Shown here: piece after piece, positions 37,613 through 47,719 of the stretch | Position numbering within the stretch: position 1 is the stretch's first letter | Layout: each line of letters starts with the position of its first letter | NCBI RefSeq assembly: GCF_030209375.1 | Contig: NZ_JARVSC010000003.1 | Coordinates: 1,107,981 to 1,171,980 of the forward strand | DNA from: Plantibacter sp. ME-Dv--P-122b | Lineage (GTDB): Bacteria > Actinomycetota > Actinomycetes > Actinomycetales > Microbacteriaceae | Direction: 5' to 3' | DNA: 64,000 bases | Notes under the pieces: generated by a model | Databases searched by the model: none | The model's input: the letters and a program-made list of their open reading frames with translations, nothing else | Told to the model about the DNA's origin: nothing | Position numbers and translations under genes: made by a program

Positions 37613-38055
37613 AGGTGGTCGACACCAACGTCCTCATCGGCGCGTTCCGACCCGATTCACAACACCACCGCGCGCTCGCAACCTGGTTGGAAGATGCCGT
37701 CAGATCGAGAGAGCCCCTGGGCGTCAGCGAAGCCGTGCTCTCGGGGTACATCCGGATCGTGACCCAGCGTCGGATCTTCGTCGATCCCACTCCGATCTCC
37801 GTCGCGCTGGACCAGATGCAGCGACTCCGCGACGAGCCCGGGGTTCAGGTGGTCCGCCCTGGCCCGTCGTTCTGGACGGTCTTCACCTCGCTCTGCGCAG
37901 CGGTCGAGGCCCAAGGCAACCTCGTCTCGGACGCGGCCCACGCCGCACTCGCGATCGAACACCGGGCCACCTTCATCACGCTCGATCGCGACTTCGCGCG
38001 CTTCCCGGACCTCCGGTGGGAATCGCCACTCGCCACGGGTCAAGCGCCTTCCTGA
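37609..38055 (+). CDS. vapC: VapC-type PIN-domain toxin ribonuclease
   Basis: A 148-residue PIN-domain endoribonuclease. Acidic active-site residues: Asp5 in [11 protein letters not shown], a Glu in [13 protein letters not shown] (about residue 41), Asp in [14 protein letters not shown] (about residue 108) and Asp in [11 protein letters not shown] (about residue 126), a complete PIN set. Related VapC toxins cut tRNA or rRNA and stall growth when free of antitoxin. GTG start overlaps the vapB stop, as usual for such pairs. Codon use matches the neighbourhood, so there is no sign of recent transfer. Confidence 0.88.
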   Translation: MKVVDTNVLIGAFRPDSQHHRALATWLEDAVRSREPLGVSEAVLSGYIRIVTQRRIFVDPTPISVALDQMQRLRDEPGVQVVRPGPSFWTVFTSLCAAVEAQGNLVSDAAHAALAIEHRATFITLDRDFARFPDLRWESPLATGQAPS

Positions 38056-38083
38056 CATCGGTCGTTCCTGCCAGACTGGTGCG

Positions 38084-39724
<1,641 letters not shown>

Positions 39725-39736
39725 CCGGCGTCCCGG

Positions 39737-39802
39737 ACCCTGAGCCTGCTCCGCCCCGGTCCCTGAGCCTGCTGCGTCCCGGTCCCTGAGCCTGTCGAAG
39801 GG
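39737..39802. repeat. Family-D triple repeat (D3)
   Basis: Three tandem units of 23, 23 and 20 bp: ACCCTGAGCCTGCTCCGCCCCGG in shortened form (CCCTGAGCCTGCTCCG), then CCCTGAGCCTGCTGCG, then TCCCTGAGCCTGTCGAAGGG. It fills the gap between the convergent pgm and VanY genes and ends directly at the VanY stop codon. Confidence 0.8.
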
Positions 39803-40654
39803 CTAGTTCAGGTACCCGGGAGCCGCCGGGAGCCCGAAGAACTCCTCGAGCGTCGTGACGCCCGTGTTGTGCATCTCGGTCGCGAGCGGCACGCCGATGT
39901 AGCGGTAGTGCCACGGTTCGAACGAGAAGCCGGTGACGTCGACCTTGTCGGCCGGGTACCGCAGGAGGAATCCGAAGCGGTAGGCGTTCGCGGCGAGCCA
40001 CTGCCCCTCCGCCGTGTCGCCGAAGCAGGTGTTGAGCGAACAGTTGCCGCTCTCGGCACCGATGTCCATCGTCCAGCCGGTCTGGTGCTCGCTGTAGCCG
40101 GGGCGTGCGGTCGTCGAGTCGTCTGGCTCACTGTCGTACACCGACACCTGGCTCGAGTAGCTGCGGTACGCGCTGTTCGAGGCGAGCGACAGGCCGGCCT
40201 CGGCTGACGCGGTGTCGAACAGCTGCACGATCGCGGCGGCGGCCTCGGCACGCAGCAGCGGGTCCCAGGTGTGGGCGACGGGGACGGACACGAGGTCCGG
40301 TGGCGTGTAGTCGACCGGGTTCAGTGGCCGGGTCTTGTTCACGACGACCCACGGACTCAGCGGGTCGTCGATCGAGAACGCGGCCTTGTCGAACGCGGGC
40401 GGGGCAGGAGGCGCGACCGGTACCGTCTCCGTCGGGGTCGGTGTGGGGGTCGGCGTCGGCGTGACGGTCGGGGTCGCGCTCGGCGTCTTCGTGGCGGCGG
40501 CCGGGGTGGGCGTGGCGCCGCCGGCGATGTTGACGACGAGCACCACGAGCAGGATCGCGAGCGCGGCGGCCAGGACGCTCAACGCGATCACGCGGTTGCG
40601 TCGGACGCGCCGGGAAACCGGGCGTCGGCGGGAGGGCTGGTGGGCTGCGGTCAC
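39803..40654 (-). CDS. D-alanyl-D-alanine carboxypeptidase, VanY/M15B type
   Basis: A 283-residue membrane-anchored zinc peptidase trimming D-Ala from cell-wall stem peptides. A basic N-terminus and one membrane helix (VIALSVLAAALAILLVVLVVNIAGG, about residues 22-46, here described in part) are followed by a Thr/Pro repeat linker (TPTPTPTPTP) and the catalytic domain. The zinc and catalytic residues lie in RPGYSEHQTGWTMDIG (His and Asp) and SFEPWHYRYIG (Glu and His), with NSAYRSYSSQ before them. The GTG start is 6 nt after TAGGCT (40661-40666), a leaderless pattern. Confidence 0.9.
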   Translation of the reverse strand: MTAAHQPSRRRPVSRRVRRNRVIALSVLAAALAILLVVLVVNIAGGATPTPAAATKTPSATPTVTPTPTPTPTPTETVPVAPPAPPAFDKAAFSIDDPLSPWVVVNKTRPLNPVDYTPPDLVSVPVAHTWDPLLRAEAAAAIVQLFDTASAEAGLSLASNSAYRSYSSQVSVYDSEPDDSTTARPGYSEHQTGWTMDIGAESGNCSLNTCFGDTAEGQWLAANAYRFGFLLRYPADKVDVTGFSFEPWHYRYIGVPLATEMHNTGVTTLEEFFGLPAAPGYLN

Positions 40655-40660
40655 ACGTCG

Positions 40661-40666
40661 AGCCTA
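40661..40666 (-). promoter_or_regulatory. -10 box (TAGGCT) of the leaderless VanY-type promoter
   Basis: TAGGCT followed by CGACGT and GTG on the minus strand, in the 81-bp spacer shared with the divergent esterase gene. Confidence 0.5.
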
Positions 40667-40735
40667 ACCGCGACACGGCGCATGCGCCTCTGCCACACTG
40701 TCGACAGGCTTGCACACCGGACGAGGGGCCCGACC

Positions 40736-41830
40736 ATGACCGCAAGGACGCCAGCACACCACGCGCCGACGCACCGGAAGCGGCCGCGGTTCCGTCGGCT
40801 CCTGACCGCGGCCGCCGTCGTCATCGGTCTCGGCCTCGTCGTGGCGGTCATCGCGGCCATCACCCCGTGGCCGTCCGCGCTCCTCATCCGCTCGGTGTTC
40901 GAACGCGGCGGTGCTGCGACGGTCGCCGAGATGGAACCGTACGTCCCCGACACGAAGCTCACGGAGTTCCGCGACATCGCGTACGCCGCACCGAGCGGCG
41001 GCCGACCGCAGGTGGACACCACCCTCGACGTCTTCACCCCCGCGGACGGCTCCGAGCCGCTGACCACCATCGTCTGGATCCACGGCGGCGCTTGGATCTC
41101 CGGCGAGAAGGGCAACGTCGAGCCCTACCTCCGCATCCTCGCGGCTGAGGGGTACACGACGATCGCGGTCAACTACACGATCGCCCCCGAAGCCGTCTAT
41201 CCGACGGCCGTGAACCAACTCAACGACGCCCTCGCGTACATCTCGGAGCACGCCGCCGAGTGGAACGGGAATCCGGACCGCCTGGTACTCGCGGGCGACT
41301 CAGCGGGATCCCAGCTCGCCAGCCAGCTCGCCGTCCTCACCACCAACCCCGACTACGCGACGCTGTCGGGCATGACCCCGGGCATCGCTGCGGATCAGAT
41401 CGTCGGGACGATCCTCAACTGCGGGGTCTACGACCTGCCGGCGATGGCCGAGCTCGACGGCATCGGCGCCTGGGGCCTGCAGACCGCGCTCTGGGCCTAC
41501 GCGGGCACGAAGGACTGGTCGGAGACGTCGACCGGCGCGCTCATGTCGACGATCGACTTCGTCACCGCCGACTTCCCGCCCACCTTCATCACCGGCGGGA
41601 ACGGCGACGCGCTCACCTGGTTGCAGTCGGTTCCGATGAGCAGGGCCTTGGAGGACGCCGGCGTCGACGTGACGAAGCTGTTCTGGGCCGCGGACCACGA
41701 GCCGGCACTCCCCCACGAGTACCAGTTCCACCTCGACCTCGACGACGCCCACGTGGCACTCACCGCCACCCTGGACTACCTCGCGGCGCTCGACGCCGAC
41801 CTCGACGCAACGCCGACCTCTACACCCTGA
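40736..41830 (+). CDS. Alpha/beta hydrolase (esterase/HSL-like), membrane-anchored
   Basis: A 364-residue protein. A basic N-terminus (HRKRPRFRR) precedes one membrane helix (LLTAAAVVIGLGLVVAVIAA, about residues 21-40), so the hydrolase domain should face outwards. Catalytic motifs of the hormone-sensitive lipase-like group: oxyanion-hole WIHGGAWISG (about residue 115), nucleophile elbow LVLAGDSAGSQLA (Ser about residue 187), and late Asp/His candidates in FWAADHEPALPHEYQ. It probably cleaves small acyl esters or lipids; the natural substrate is unknown. The start ATG at 40736 (MTARTPA) was chosen because the longer frame runs back through the VanY gene. Confidence 0.8.
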   Translation: MTARTPAHHAPTHRKRPRFRRLLTAAAVVIGLGLVVAVIAAITPWPSALLIRSVFERGGAATVAEMEPYVPDTKLTEFRDIAYAAPSGGRPQVDTTLDVFTPADGSEPLTTIVWIHGGAWISGEKGNVEPYLRILAAEGYTTIAVNYTIAPEAVYPTAVNQLNDALAYISEHAAEWNGNPDRLVLAGDSAGSQLASQLAVLTTNPDYATLSGMTPGIAADQIVGTILNCGVYDLPAMAELDGIGAWGLQTALWAYAGTKDWSETSTGALMSTIDFVTADFPPTFITGGNGDALTWLQSVPMSRALEDAGVDVTKLFWAADHEPALPHEYQFHLDLDDAHVALTATLDYLAALDADLDATPTSTP

Positions 41831-41839
41831 CCGAAGCGG

Positions 41840-41884
41840 TTGCCGCGGAACTTGCGCCGGGTGTAAGTTTGCACACTACGCAAA
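41840..41884 (+). promoter_or_regulatory. Promoter and palindromic operator of the multidrug exporter gene
   Basis: TTGCCG (41840-41845), 18-bp spacer and TAAGTT (41864-41869) form a likely promoter. Overlapping the -10 is an inverted repeat TTTGC-N7-GCAAA (41868-41872 and 41880-41884), with GTGT/ACAC and TTGCG/CGCAA as further paired segments. No regulator gene is next door, so the repressor, perhaps TetR-like, must be encoded elsewhere. Confidence 0.55.
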
Positions 41885-41939
41885 ATCCCCAACGTCGGTG
41901 CGCCTGCAAACCGGCGCGCCCAGAGTCGAACGAGACCGC

Positions 41940-43736
41940 ATGTCATCCAGTTCCCCCGCCTCGACCGAGCCGTCGGGATCCGCCCCCGTCCTCAGCCACC
42001 GGCAGATCCTCTTCATCATCTTCGGCCTCATGGCCGGGATGTTCCTCTCCGCGCTCGACCAGACCATCGTCGGCACCTCGATGCGCACGATCGCCGACGA
42101 CCTCGACGGTATGGCCCTCCAGGCGTGGGTCACCACCGCGTACCTGATCACCTCGACCGTCTCGACACCGATCTACGGCAAGCTGTCCGACATCTTCGGC
42201 CGCCGCCCGCTGTTCATCATCGCGATCTCGATCTTCCTCATCGGCTCGCTCCTCGCCGGCATGTCCGGTTCGATGTACGAGCTGGCGATCTTCCGCGCCA
42301 TCCAGGGCCTCGGTGCCGGTGGCCTCATGGCTCTGCCGCTGACGATCATGGGTGACATGCTCGCCCCCCGCGAGCGCGCCAAGTACCAGGGGTACTTCCT
42401 TGCGGTCTTCGGCGTCTCGAGCGTCATCGGCCCGCTCATCGGCGGTCTGTTCGCCGGTGCCCCCGAGCTGTTGTTCATCACCGGTTGGCGCTGGGTGTTC
42501 CTCATCAACCTGCCGATCGGTGTCATCGCGCTCGCGATCGTCCTCCGTTTCCTGCACATCCCGCACACCCGCCACAGTGTCCGCATCGACTGGTGGGGTG
42601 CCGCTACGGTCGTCCTCGCCGTCGTGCCCCTGCTGCTCGTCGCCGAGCAGGGCCGCATCTGGGGCTGGGCCTCGGCCGGGTCCATCGCCTGCTACGCCAT
42701 CGGGGTCGCCGGCATCATCGGATTCGTCCTCGTCGAGCGGGCCATGGGCGACGACGCACTCATCCCGTTGAAGCTGTTCAAGAACTCGACCTTCCGGGTC
42801 GCCACCATCCTCGGCGTGCTCGTCGGGTTCGGCATGTTCGGCGCGATGATGACGGTGCCGCTGTTCCTGCAGCTCGTCGAGGGCGCGACGCCGACCGAGT
42901 CCGGTCTGCTGATGCTGCCGATGATCCTCGGTCTCATGATCTCGTCGATCGCGAGCGGCCAGATCATCGCCCGGACCGGCAAGTACAAGGCGTTCCCGAT
43001 CGTCGGCACCTTCCTGCTCCTGAGCGGCTTCTTCTACTTCAGCTTCGCGACGGCCGACAAGCCGGTCTGGTGGATGATGGGCGGCATGCTGCTCGTCGGC
43101 CTCGGACTCGGCCAGCTGATGCAGACGCTGACGATCGCGAGCCAGAACGCCGTCGAGGCACGCGACATCGGGGTGGCGACGAGCTCGTCGACCTTCTTCC
43201 GCCAGATCGGTGGGACGCTGGGCACGGCCGTGATCTTCTCCGTGCTCTACACGCGGATCCCGACGACCATCGCGGCGGCGTTCGCCGACCCGACGCTCAG
43301 CGAACGGGTCCGGGCTGCCGCACAGGACCCGGCCGTGCTGTCGGACCCGGCGAACGAGGGCATCCTCAAGGTGCTGCAGCGGGCGCAGGAGAACAGCGGC
43401 TCGGCCGGTTCCGCGCTCGACGGCGACACCTCGTTCCTCGTCGGTGCCAACCACGACCTGGCCGCGCCGTTCCTCACGGGGTTCGCGGACGCGACCGTGA
43501 CCGTGTTCTGGGTGAGCTTCGCGGTGGTCGCCGTCGCGTTCGTGCTGAGCTGGTTCCTCAAGGCGCCGCCGCTGCGGGCGAAGTCAGCGCTGCAGGAGCG
43601 CACCGACGCCCAGGCTGCGGAGGACGCCGAGGACGAGTTGTCGCTCGCCGCCCAGCGTGCCGCCGAGCTGGCGGGGTCGCAGCTGTCACCCGACACCGCG
43701 AGCAACCGCGTCGTCGATCCGTCCGCCCGTCGCTGA
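41940..43736 (+). CDS. DHA2-family (14-TM) multidrug efflux MFS transporter
   Basis: A 598-residue proton-driven exporter. The first span carries the EmrB/QacA motif FLSALDQTIVGTSMRTIADDL (in pieces; Asp and Thr/Ile conserved), followed by GKLSDIFGRRP (motif A), RAIQGLGAGG (motif B), and GPLIGGLF (the antiporter motif C) in span 5. Fourteen hydrophobic segments can be counted, and a long extracytoplasmic loop (about residues 440-500) precedes the last span. The tail of about 60 residues is Ala/Glu/Asp-rich. The start ATG at 41940 (MSSSSPAST) is preferred over an upstream in-frame codon at 41898. The substrate range cannot be deduced. Confidence 0.9.
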   Translation: MSSSSPASTEPSGSAPVLSHRQILFIIFGLMAGMFLSALDQTIVGTSMRTIADDLDGMALQAWVTTAYLITSTVSTPIYGKLSDIFGRRPLFIIAISIFLIGSLLAGMSGSMYELAIFRAIQGLGAGGLMALPLTIMGDMLAPRERAKYQGYFLAVFGVSSVIGPLIGGLFAGAPELLFITGWRWVFLINLPIGVIALAIVLRFLHIPHTRHSVRIDWWGAATVVLAVVPLLLVAEQGRIWGWASAGSIACYAIGVAGIIGFVLVERAMGDDALIPLKLFKNSTFRVATILGVLVGFGMFGAMMTVPLFLQLVEGATPTESGLLMLPMILGLMISSIASGQIIARTGKYKAFPIVGTFLLLSGFFYFSFATADKPVWWMMGGMLLVGLGLGQLMQTLTIASQNAVEARDIGVATSSSTFFRQIGGTLGTAVIFSVLYTRIPTTIAAAFADPTLSERVRAAAQDPAVLSDPANEGILKVLQRAQENSGSAGSALDGDTSFLVGANHDLAAPFLTGFADATVTVFWVSFAVVAVAFVLSWFLKAPPLRAKSALQERTDAQAAEDAEDELSLAAQRAAELAGSQLSPDTASNRVVDPSARR

Positions 43737-43754
43737 CCCTCGTTCGCTGGTTTG

Positions 43755-44016
43755 CCAGCGCGGTGCGCTGACGTGACCGCGGGGTGACGGCCGCCGCAGA
43801 TCGTCGTTCGTCGGTCTGCCAGCGCACCGCACTGACGTGACCGCGGGGTGACCGCCGCCAGCGCACCGCACTGACGGGGTCATCCGGGTGCCAGCGCGGT
43901 GCGCCGACGTGAGCGCGCCCGTATCGGCGTCACCGCGGCCCCAGCGCGTGAGCGCGCCCCTCCGGAGGGGCGCGCTCACACCCCAGACCCGCGCTCGCGT
44001 CAGCGCACCGCGCTGG
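43755..44016. repeat. Family-C repeat cluster (C4)
   Basis: About 260 bp made of several family-C arms: CCAGCGCGGTGCGCTGACGT (43755), two copies of CCAGCGCACCGCACTGACG (about 43819 and 43858), CCAGCGCGGTGCGCCGACGT (43890), and a right arm CAGCGCACCGCGCTGG ending at 44016. An internal GAGCGCGCCCCTCCGGAGGGGCGCGCTC-type hairpin lies at about 43950-43977. It occupies most of the 368-bp gap between the exporter and the GH1 gene; the rest of the gap is the GH1 promoter. Confidence 0.85.
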
Positions 44017-44047
44017 CCGCCACCCCACCCACACATGCGACACAGCA

Positions 44048-44075
44048 TGAGAGCGCTCTCAGCAAGCGATAGCAT
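44048..44075 (+). promoter_or_regulatory. LacI/CebR-type operator and promoter of the GH1 glucosidase gene
   Basis: TGAGAGCGCTCTCA (44048-44061) is a perfect 14-bp palindrome that matches the general TGGGAGCGCTCCCA consensus of CebR-type LacI repressors. It overlaps the expected -35 position of a TAGCAT -10 box at 44070-44075. The LacI gene at 45691 is the obvious repressor candidate. Confidence 0.75.
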
Positions 44076-44104
44076 GGGCGTGCACCCAGCCACGAGGAGC
44101 TTCG

Positions 44105-45553
44105 ATGACGCACGCCCCCCAGCCCACCACCCGTCCGGCCCTGATCCTGCCGCCGTTCCTCTGGGGTTCCGCCACCGCGGCCGCCCAGGTCGAGGGCGCA
44201 GCGCACGAGGACGGCAAGGAGGACTCCATCTGGGACGCCTTCGCACGTGTCCCCGGAGCGATCGCCAACGGTGACGACCTCGAGGTCGCCGTCGACCACT
44301 ACCACCGCACCGCCGGCGACATCGCGATCATGTCCGAGCTGGGCCTCGACGCCTACCGCTTCTCCACGAGCTGGGCGCGCATCAAGCCGGGCGACCGCGA
44401 CGTCAACCCCGCCGGCCTCGACTTCTACAGTCGCCTGGTCGACCAGCTCCTCGACGCCGGCATCCTCCCCTGGCTCACCCTGTACCACTGGGACCTCCCG
44501 CAAGCGCTCGAGGACCAGGGCGGCTGGACGAACCGCGACACCGCCCTGCGCTTCGTCGACTACGCCGAGGCCACCTACGAGGCCCTCGGCGACCGCGTCC
44601 AGCACTGGACGACCTTCAACGAGCCGTTCTGCTCCTCCCTGCTCGGCTACGCCGTCGGCGTGCACGCCCCGGGTCGCCGCGACGAAGCCGCCGCGCTCGC
44701 CGCCATCCACCACCAGCACCTCGCGCACGGCCTGGCGACCTCCCGCCTCCGCGAGCTCGGTGCCGAGCAGATCGGCATCACCCTCAATCTCACCAACGCG
44801 ATCCCGGCGGACCCCACCGACCCGGCCGACGTCGACGCCGCCCGCCGCGTCGACGGCATCATGAACCGCATCTTCCTCGAGCCGATCGTCCTCGGCGCCT
44901 ACCCCGCCGACGTGGTCCGGGATCTCGAGGGCCTCGGCCTCGACACGCTCGTCCACGACGGCGACCTCGAGACCATCTCCGCCCCGATCGACTTCCTCGG
45001 CGTCAACCACTACCACGACGACCTCGTGTCGGGTCACCCCGACGAGTCCGGTGCCGACGGCGGTCACTCCGGCGCGACCGAGCGCGAGGCCGGTTCGCCG
45101 TGGCTCGCCTCGCCGGACATCTCCTTCCCGAGCCGTGGGCTCCCCCGCACCGCGATGGACTGGGAGGTGCACCCCGCCGGTCTCCGCACCCTGCTCGTCC
45201 GGCTCGGCCGCGAGTATCCGACGCTGCCGCCGCTGTACGTGACCGAGAACGGTGCGGCCTACGACGACGTCGTCGCAGAGGACGGCCGCATCCACGACGT
45301 CGACCGCGACGCCTTCATCCAGGACCACATCGACCAGGTGGAACTCGCGATCGCCGACGGCGCCGACGTGCGCGGCTACTTCGTCTGGTCGCTGCTCGAC
45401 AACTTCGAGTGGGCCTACGGCTACGACAAGCGGTTCGGCATCGTCCGGGTCGACTACGACACCCAGGAGCGCACGATCAAGGACAGCGGACTGGCGTACG
45501 CACGCCGCATCGCCGCCTCGCGTGTGGTGCCCGCCGTGGCGGAGCTCCCCTGA
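44105..45553 (+). CDS. GH1 family beta-glucosidase
   Basis: A 482-residue retaining glycosidase with the GH1 signatures: LPPFLWGSATAAAQVEGA at the N-terminus, acid/base Glu in WTTFNEPFCSSLLGY (about residue 171), nucleophile Glu in LYVTENGAAYDD (about residue 380) and EWAYGYDKRFGIVRVDY near the C-terminus. It lacks a signal peptide, so it should hydrolyse imported cellobiose or other beta-glucosides in the cytoplasm. The ATG follows GAGGAG at good spacing. It is under a CebR-type operator, with the LacI gene downstream on the same strand. No sugar transporter is present nearby. Confidence 0.95.
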   Translation: MTHAPQPTTRPALILPPFLWGSATAAAQVEGAAHEDGKEDSIWDAFARVPGAIANGDDLEVAVDHYHRTAGDIAIMSELGLDAYRFSTSWARIKPGDRDVNPAGLDFYSRLVDQLLDAGILPWLTLYHWDLPQALEDQGGWTNRDTALRFVDYAEATYEALGDRVQHWTTFNEPFCSSLLGYAVGVHAPGRRDEAAALAAIHHQHLAHGLATSRLRELGAEQIGITLNLTNAIPADPTDPADVDAARRVDGIMNRIFLEPIVLGAYPADVVRDLEGLGLDTLVHDGDLETISAPIDFLGVNHYHDDLVSGHPDESGADGGHSGATEREAGSPWLASPDISFPSRGLPRTAMDWEVHPAGLRTLLVRLGREYPTLPPLYVTENGAAYDDVVAEDGRIHDVDRDAFIQDHIDQVELAIADGADVRGYFVWSLLDNFEWAYGYDKRFGIVRVDYDTQERTIKDSGLAYARRIAASRVVPAVAELP

Positions 45554-45566
45554 CGCAGGAACACTG

Positions 45567-45600
45567 CGGCGTGCCGCGGTCGAGGCGCCGCGACACGCCG
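45567..45600 (+). terminator. Hairpin, probable terminator after the GH1 gene
   Basis: An imperfect GC-rich stem (CGGCGTGCCGCGG paired with CCGCGACACGCCG) starts 14 bp after the GH1 stop codon. No T-run follows, as is common for actinobacterial terminators. Confidence 0.5.
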
Positions 45601-45690
45601 GTCACCTCCTGAGAACGGGCACCGACCGCCGGCGTCCAGACGCCCGGCGATACACTGCACTCGGCACGCTCACCCGCTCGGAAGGGGACG

Positions 45691-46704
45691 ATGATGCACT
45701 CCGGTCAAGGAGCCCCCACGCTCGAGATGGTCGCGGCCCGCGCAGGCGTCTCCCGCGCGACGGTGTCGCGGGTCGTCAACGGCTCGCCGAAGGTCACCGC
45801 CGAGGTCGTCGCGGTCGTCAACGAGGCGATCGCCGCGCTCGACTACGTCCCGAACCGCGCCGCCCGGTCGCTGGCCTCCCGCCGGACCCAGGTCATCGCG
45901 CTCGTCGTCCCGGAGTCGACTGCGCGCGTGTTCTCGGATCCCTTCTTCGCGTCGGTCGTGCAGGGCGTCGCGCTCGAACTGGCGGAGACCGACTACACGC
46001 TCAACCTCCTCATCGCGAGTGAGGCGAACTCCGAGAAGACCCGCCGATACCTGCTCGGCGGCAACGTCGACGGCGCGCTCGTCGTGTCACACCACAGCGG
46101 TGACCACTCGTACACCCGACTCGGCCGGGAGCTCCCGATCGTGTTCGGCGGTCGCCCCATGGGTGCCGACGTCGTCGACAGCACCTACGTCGACGTCGAC
46201 AACGTCGAGGGTGCGAGGACCGCGGCGCGCCACCTCATCGAGGCCGGCCGGACGCGGATCGCGACGATCGCGGGCCGTCAGGACATGCCGGGCGGGGTCG
46301 ACCGACTCGCCGGGTGGCGCGCGGAGCTCGAGCTCGCGGGTCTTCCGCACGACCTCGTCGAGGTGGGCGACTTCTCCCCCGCCGACGGCGCCGCCGCGAT
46401 GCGGCGTCTCCTCGCGCGCGGCGTGCCCATCGACGGACTCTTCGCTGCGAACGACCAGATGGCCGCCGGCGCCTACTCCGTCATCCGCGAGGCCGGCCTG
46501 ACGATCCCCGGCGACATCGCCGTCGTGGGCTACGACGACGACCGCTACGGCGAGACGGCAGCTCCGCCGCTCACGACCATCGCGCAGTCGCCCGTCGACC
46601 TCGGTGCCGAGATGGCGAGGGTGCTCGTCCATCGCCTCGCCGGCGAGCCGGTCTCGCGCGTCACGATGATGCCGACCCGCCTGGTCCCGCGCGCCTCCGT
46701 CTGA
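45691..46704 (+). CDS. LacI family transcriptional repressor (CebR-like)
   Basis: A 337-residue LacI-type repressor: helix-turn-helix TLEMVAARAGVSRATVSRVVNGSPKV with hinge-helix region NRAARSLASRRT (about residues 8-62), then a periplasmic-binding-like sugar domain with FSDPFFASVVQGV, the DGALVVSHHSG strand and FAANDQMAAGAYSVIREAG. The ATG is preceded by GGAAGGGG and a TACACT -10-like box at 45651-45656. It most likely represses the GH1 gene through the palindrome at 44048 and is released by cellobiose or a similar sugar; the inducer is inferred from CebR homology. Confidence 0.9.
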   Translation: MMHSGQGAPTLEMVAARAGVSRATVSRVVNGSPKVTAEVVAVVNEAIAALDYVPNRAARSLASRRTQVIALVVPESTARVFSDPFFASVVQGVALELAETDYTLNLLIASEANSEKTRRYLLGGNVDGALVVSHHSGDHSYTRLGRELPIVFGGRPMGADVVDSTYVDVDNVEGARTAARHLIEAGRTRIATIAGRQDMPGGVDRLAGWRAELELAGLPHDLVEVGDFSPADGAAAMRRLLARGVPIDGLFAANDQMAAGAYSVIREAGLTIPGDIAVVGYDDDRYGETAAPPLTTIAQSPVDLGAEMARVLVHRLAGEPVSRVTMMPTRLVPRASV

Positions 46705-46715
46705 CCCTCCCCGCC

Positions 46716-46784
46716 AGCCCGCGAACTGTCACCAGACGACAGTTCCGGGCGTGGCGACTGTGCTGAACTGACAGTTCGCGGGCT
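46716..46784. repeat. Family-B inverted-repeat element (B1)
   Basis: Perfect 15-bp arms AGCCCGCGAACTGTC (46716-46730) and GACAGTTCGCGGGCT (46770-46784) between convergent genes. The right arm overlaps the TAG stop codon of the DNA methyltransferase gene. Confidence 0.88.
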
Positions 46785-47649
46785 AGGAGAGGCGGGCTCG
46801 GATGATCTCGAGCGCCTGCGGGTTCTCGTCGACGAGGACGTACCGACGACCGAGCGCCTTCGCGACCGCCCCCGTCGTGCCACTGCCGGCGAAGAAGTCG
46901 AGCACCCAGTCGCCCTCGCGGGAGGACGCCTGCACGATGCGACGCAGGATGCCCTCCGGCTTCTGGGTCGGGTAGCCGGTCTTCTCGCGACCGGTCGGCG
47001 ACACGATCGTGTGCCACCAGACGTCGGTGGGAAGCTTGCCGCGCGCCGCCTTCTCCGCGGTGACGAGCCCGGGCGCCATATAGGGCTCACGGTCGACGGT
47101 CGCGTTGTCGAAGTGGTACCCCTTCGGGTCCTTCACGTAGACGAGGATCGTGTCGTGCTTCGTCGGCCAGCGGCTCTGCGCCTTCGCGCCGTAGTCGTAG
47201 GCCCAGATGATCTCGTTGAGGAAGCACTCCCGGCCGAAGAGGGCGTCGAGGAGCACCTTCGCGTAGTGCGCCTCGCGGTAGTCGAGGTGAAGGTAGAGGG
47301 TGCCGTCGGCGGCCAGGACGCGCCAGGCCTCGACGAGGCGCGGCTCGAGGAACCCCCAGTAGTCGTCGAAGGCGTCGTCGAAGCGTCGGAGGTCGCCGCG
47401 GATGCGCTCGTACGCCTGCCCCTTGAAGCCGGCGAACCGGTTCACGCCCGTCTCGGCCGTCCGCACCGAGGTCGAGGAGTGGCGACGCTGCACGCGGCCG
47501 GTGTTGAACGGCGGGTCGAGGTAGATGAGCGTGAACGACTCGTCGGGCAACTGCGCCACGACGTCGAGGTTGTCGCCTTCCAGCACGAGGTCGGGGCCGT
47601 CCGGGGTCCACCGCAGCGGCACTTCATCGGCTGCTGCGGCGAGGGACAT
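46783..47649 (-). CDS. Orphan site-specific DNA methyltransferase (beta class, N6-adenine or N4-cytosine)
   Basis: A 288-residue amino-methyltransferase. The catalytic motif DPPFNTG (about residue 46) comes before the SAM-binding motif DFFAGSGTTGAVA (about residue 253), the order of beta-class enzymes such as CcrM, and a conserved TGYPTQKPEGILRRI lies between. The start ATG at 47649 is 6 nt after CAGAAT, fitting a leaderless mRNA; the longer frame reaching 47739 is rejected for lack of a ribosome site. No restriction endonuclease is nearby, so it is solitary, and its target sequence cannot be predicted. It may have an epigenetic or repair role. Confidence 0.85.
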   Translation of the reverse strand: MSLAAAADEVPLRWTPDGPDLVLEGDNLDVVAQLPDESFTLIYLDPPFNTGRVQRRHSSTSVRTAETGVNRFAGFKGQAYERIRGDLRRFDDAFDDYWGFLEPRLVEAWRVLAADGTLYLHLDYREAHYAKVLLDALFGRECFLNEIIWAYDYGAKAQSRWPTKHDTILVYVKDPKGYHFDNATVDREPYMAPGLVTAEKAARGKLPTDVWWHTIVSPTGREKTGYPTQKPEGILRRIVQASSREGDWVLDFFAGSGTTGAVAKALGRRYVLVDENPQALEIIRARLS

Positions 47650-47719
47650 GTGCCTATTCTGGCAGCCCGCAGCCCGCACACTCGGGAAGGAACGACCGAC
47701 CCCGCGCGTTGTACCGCGT

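Noticed and set aside
37370..38055. VapBC as evidence of a mobile island
   Set aside because: Codon use matches the surroundings and there is no integrase, tRNA junction or direct repeat around it.
41943..43454. 503-codon minus-strand frame
   Set aside because: Antisense to the exporter gene; Asp/Glu/Arg-rich translation is typical of a shadow of membrane-protein codons.
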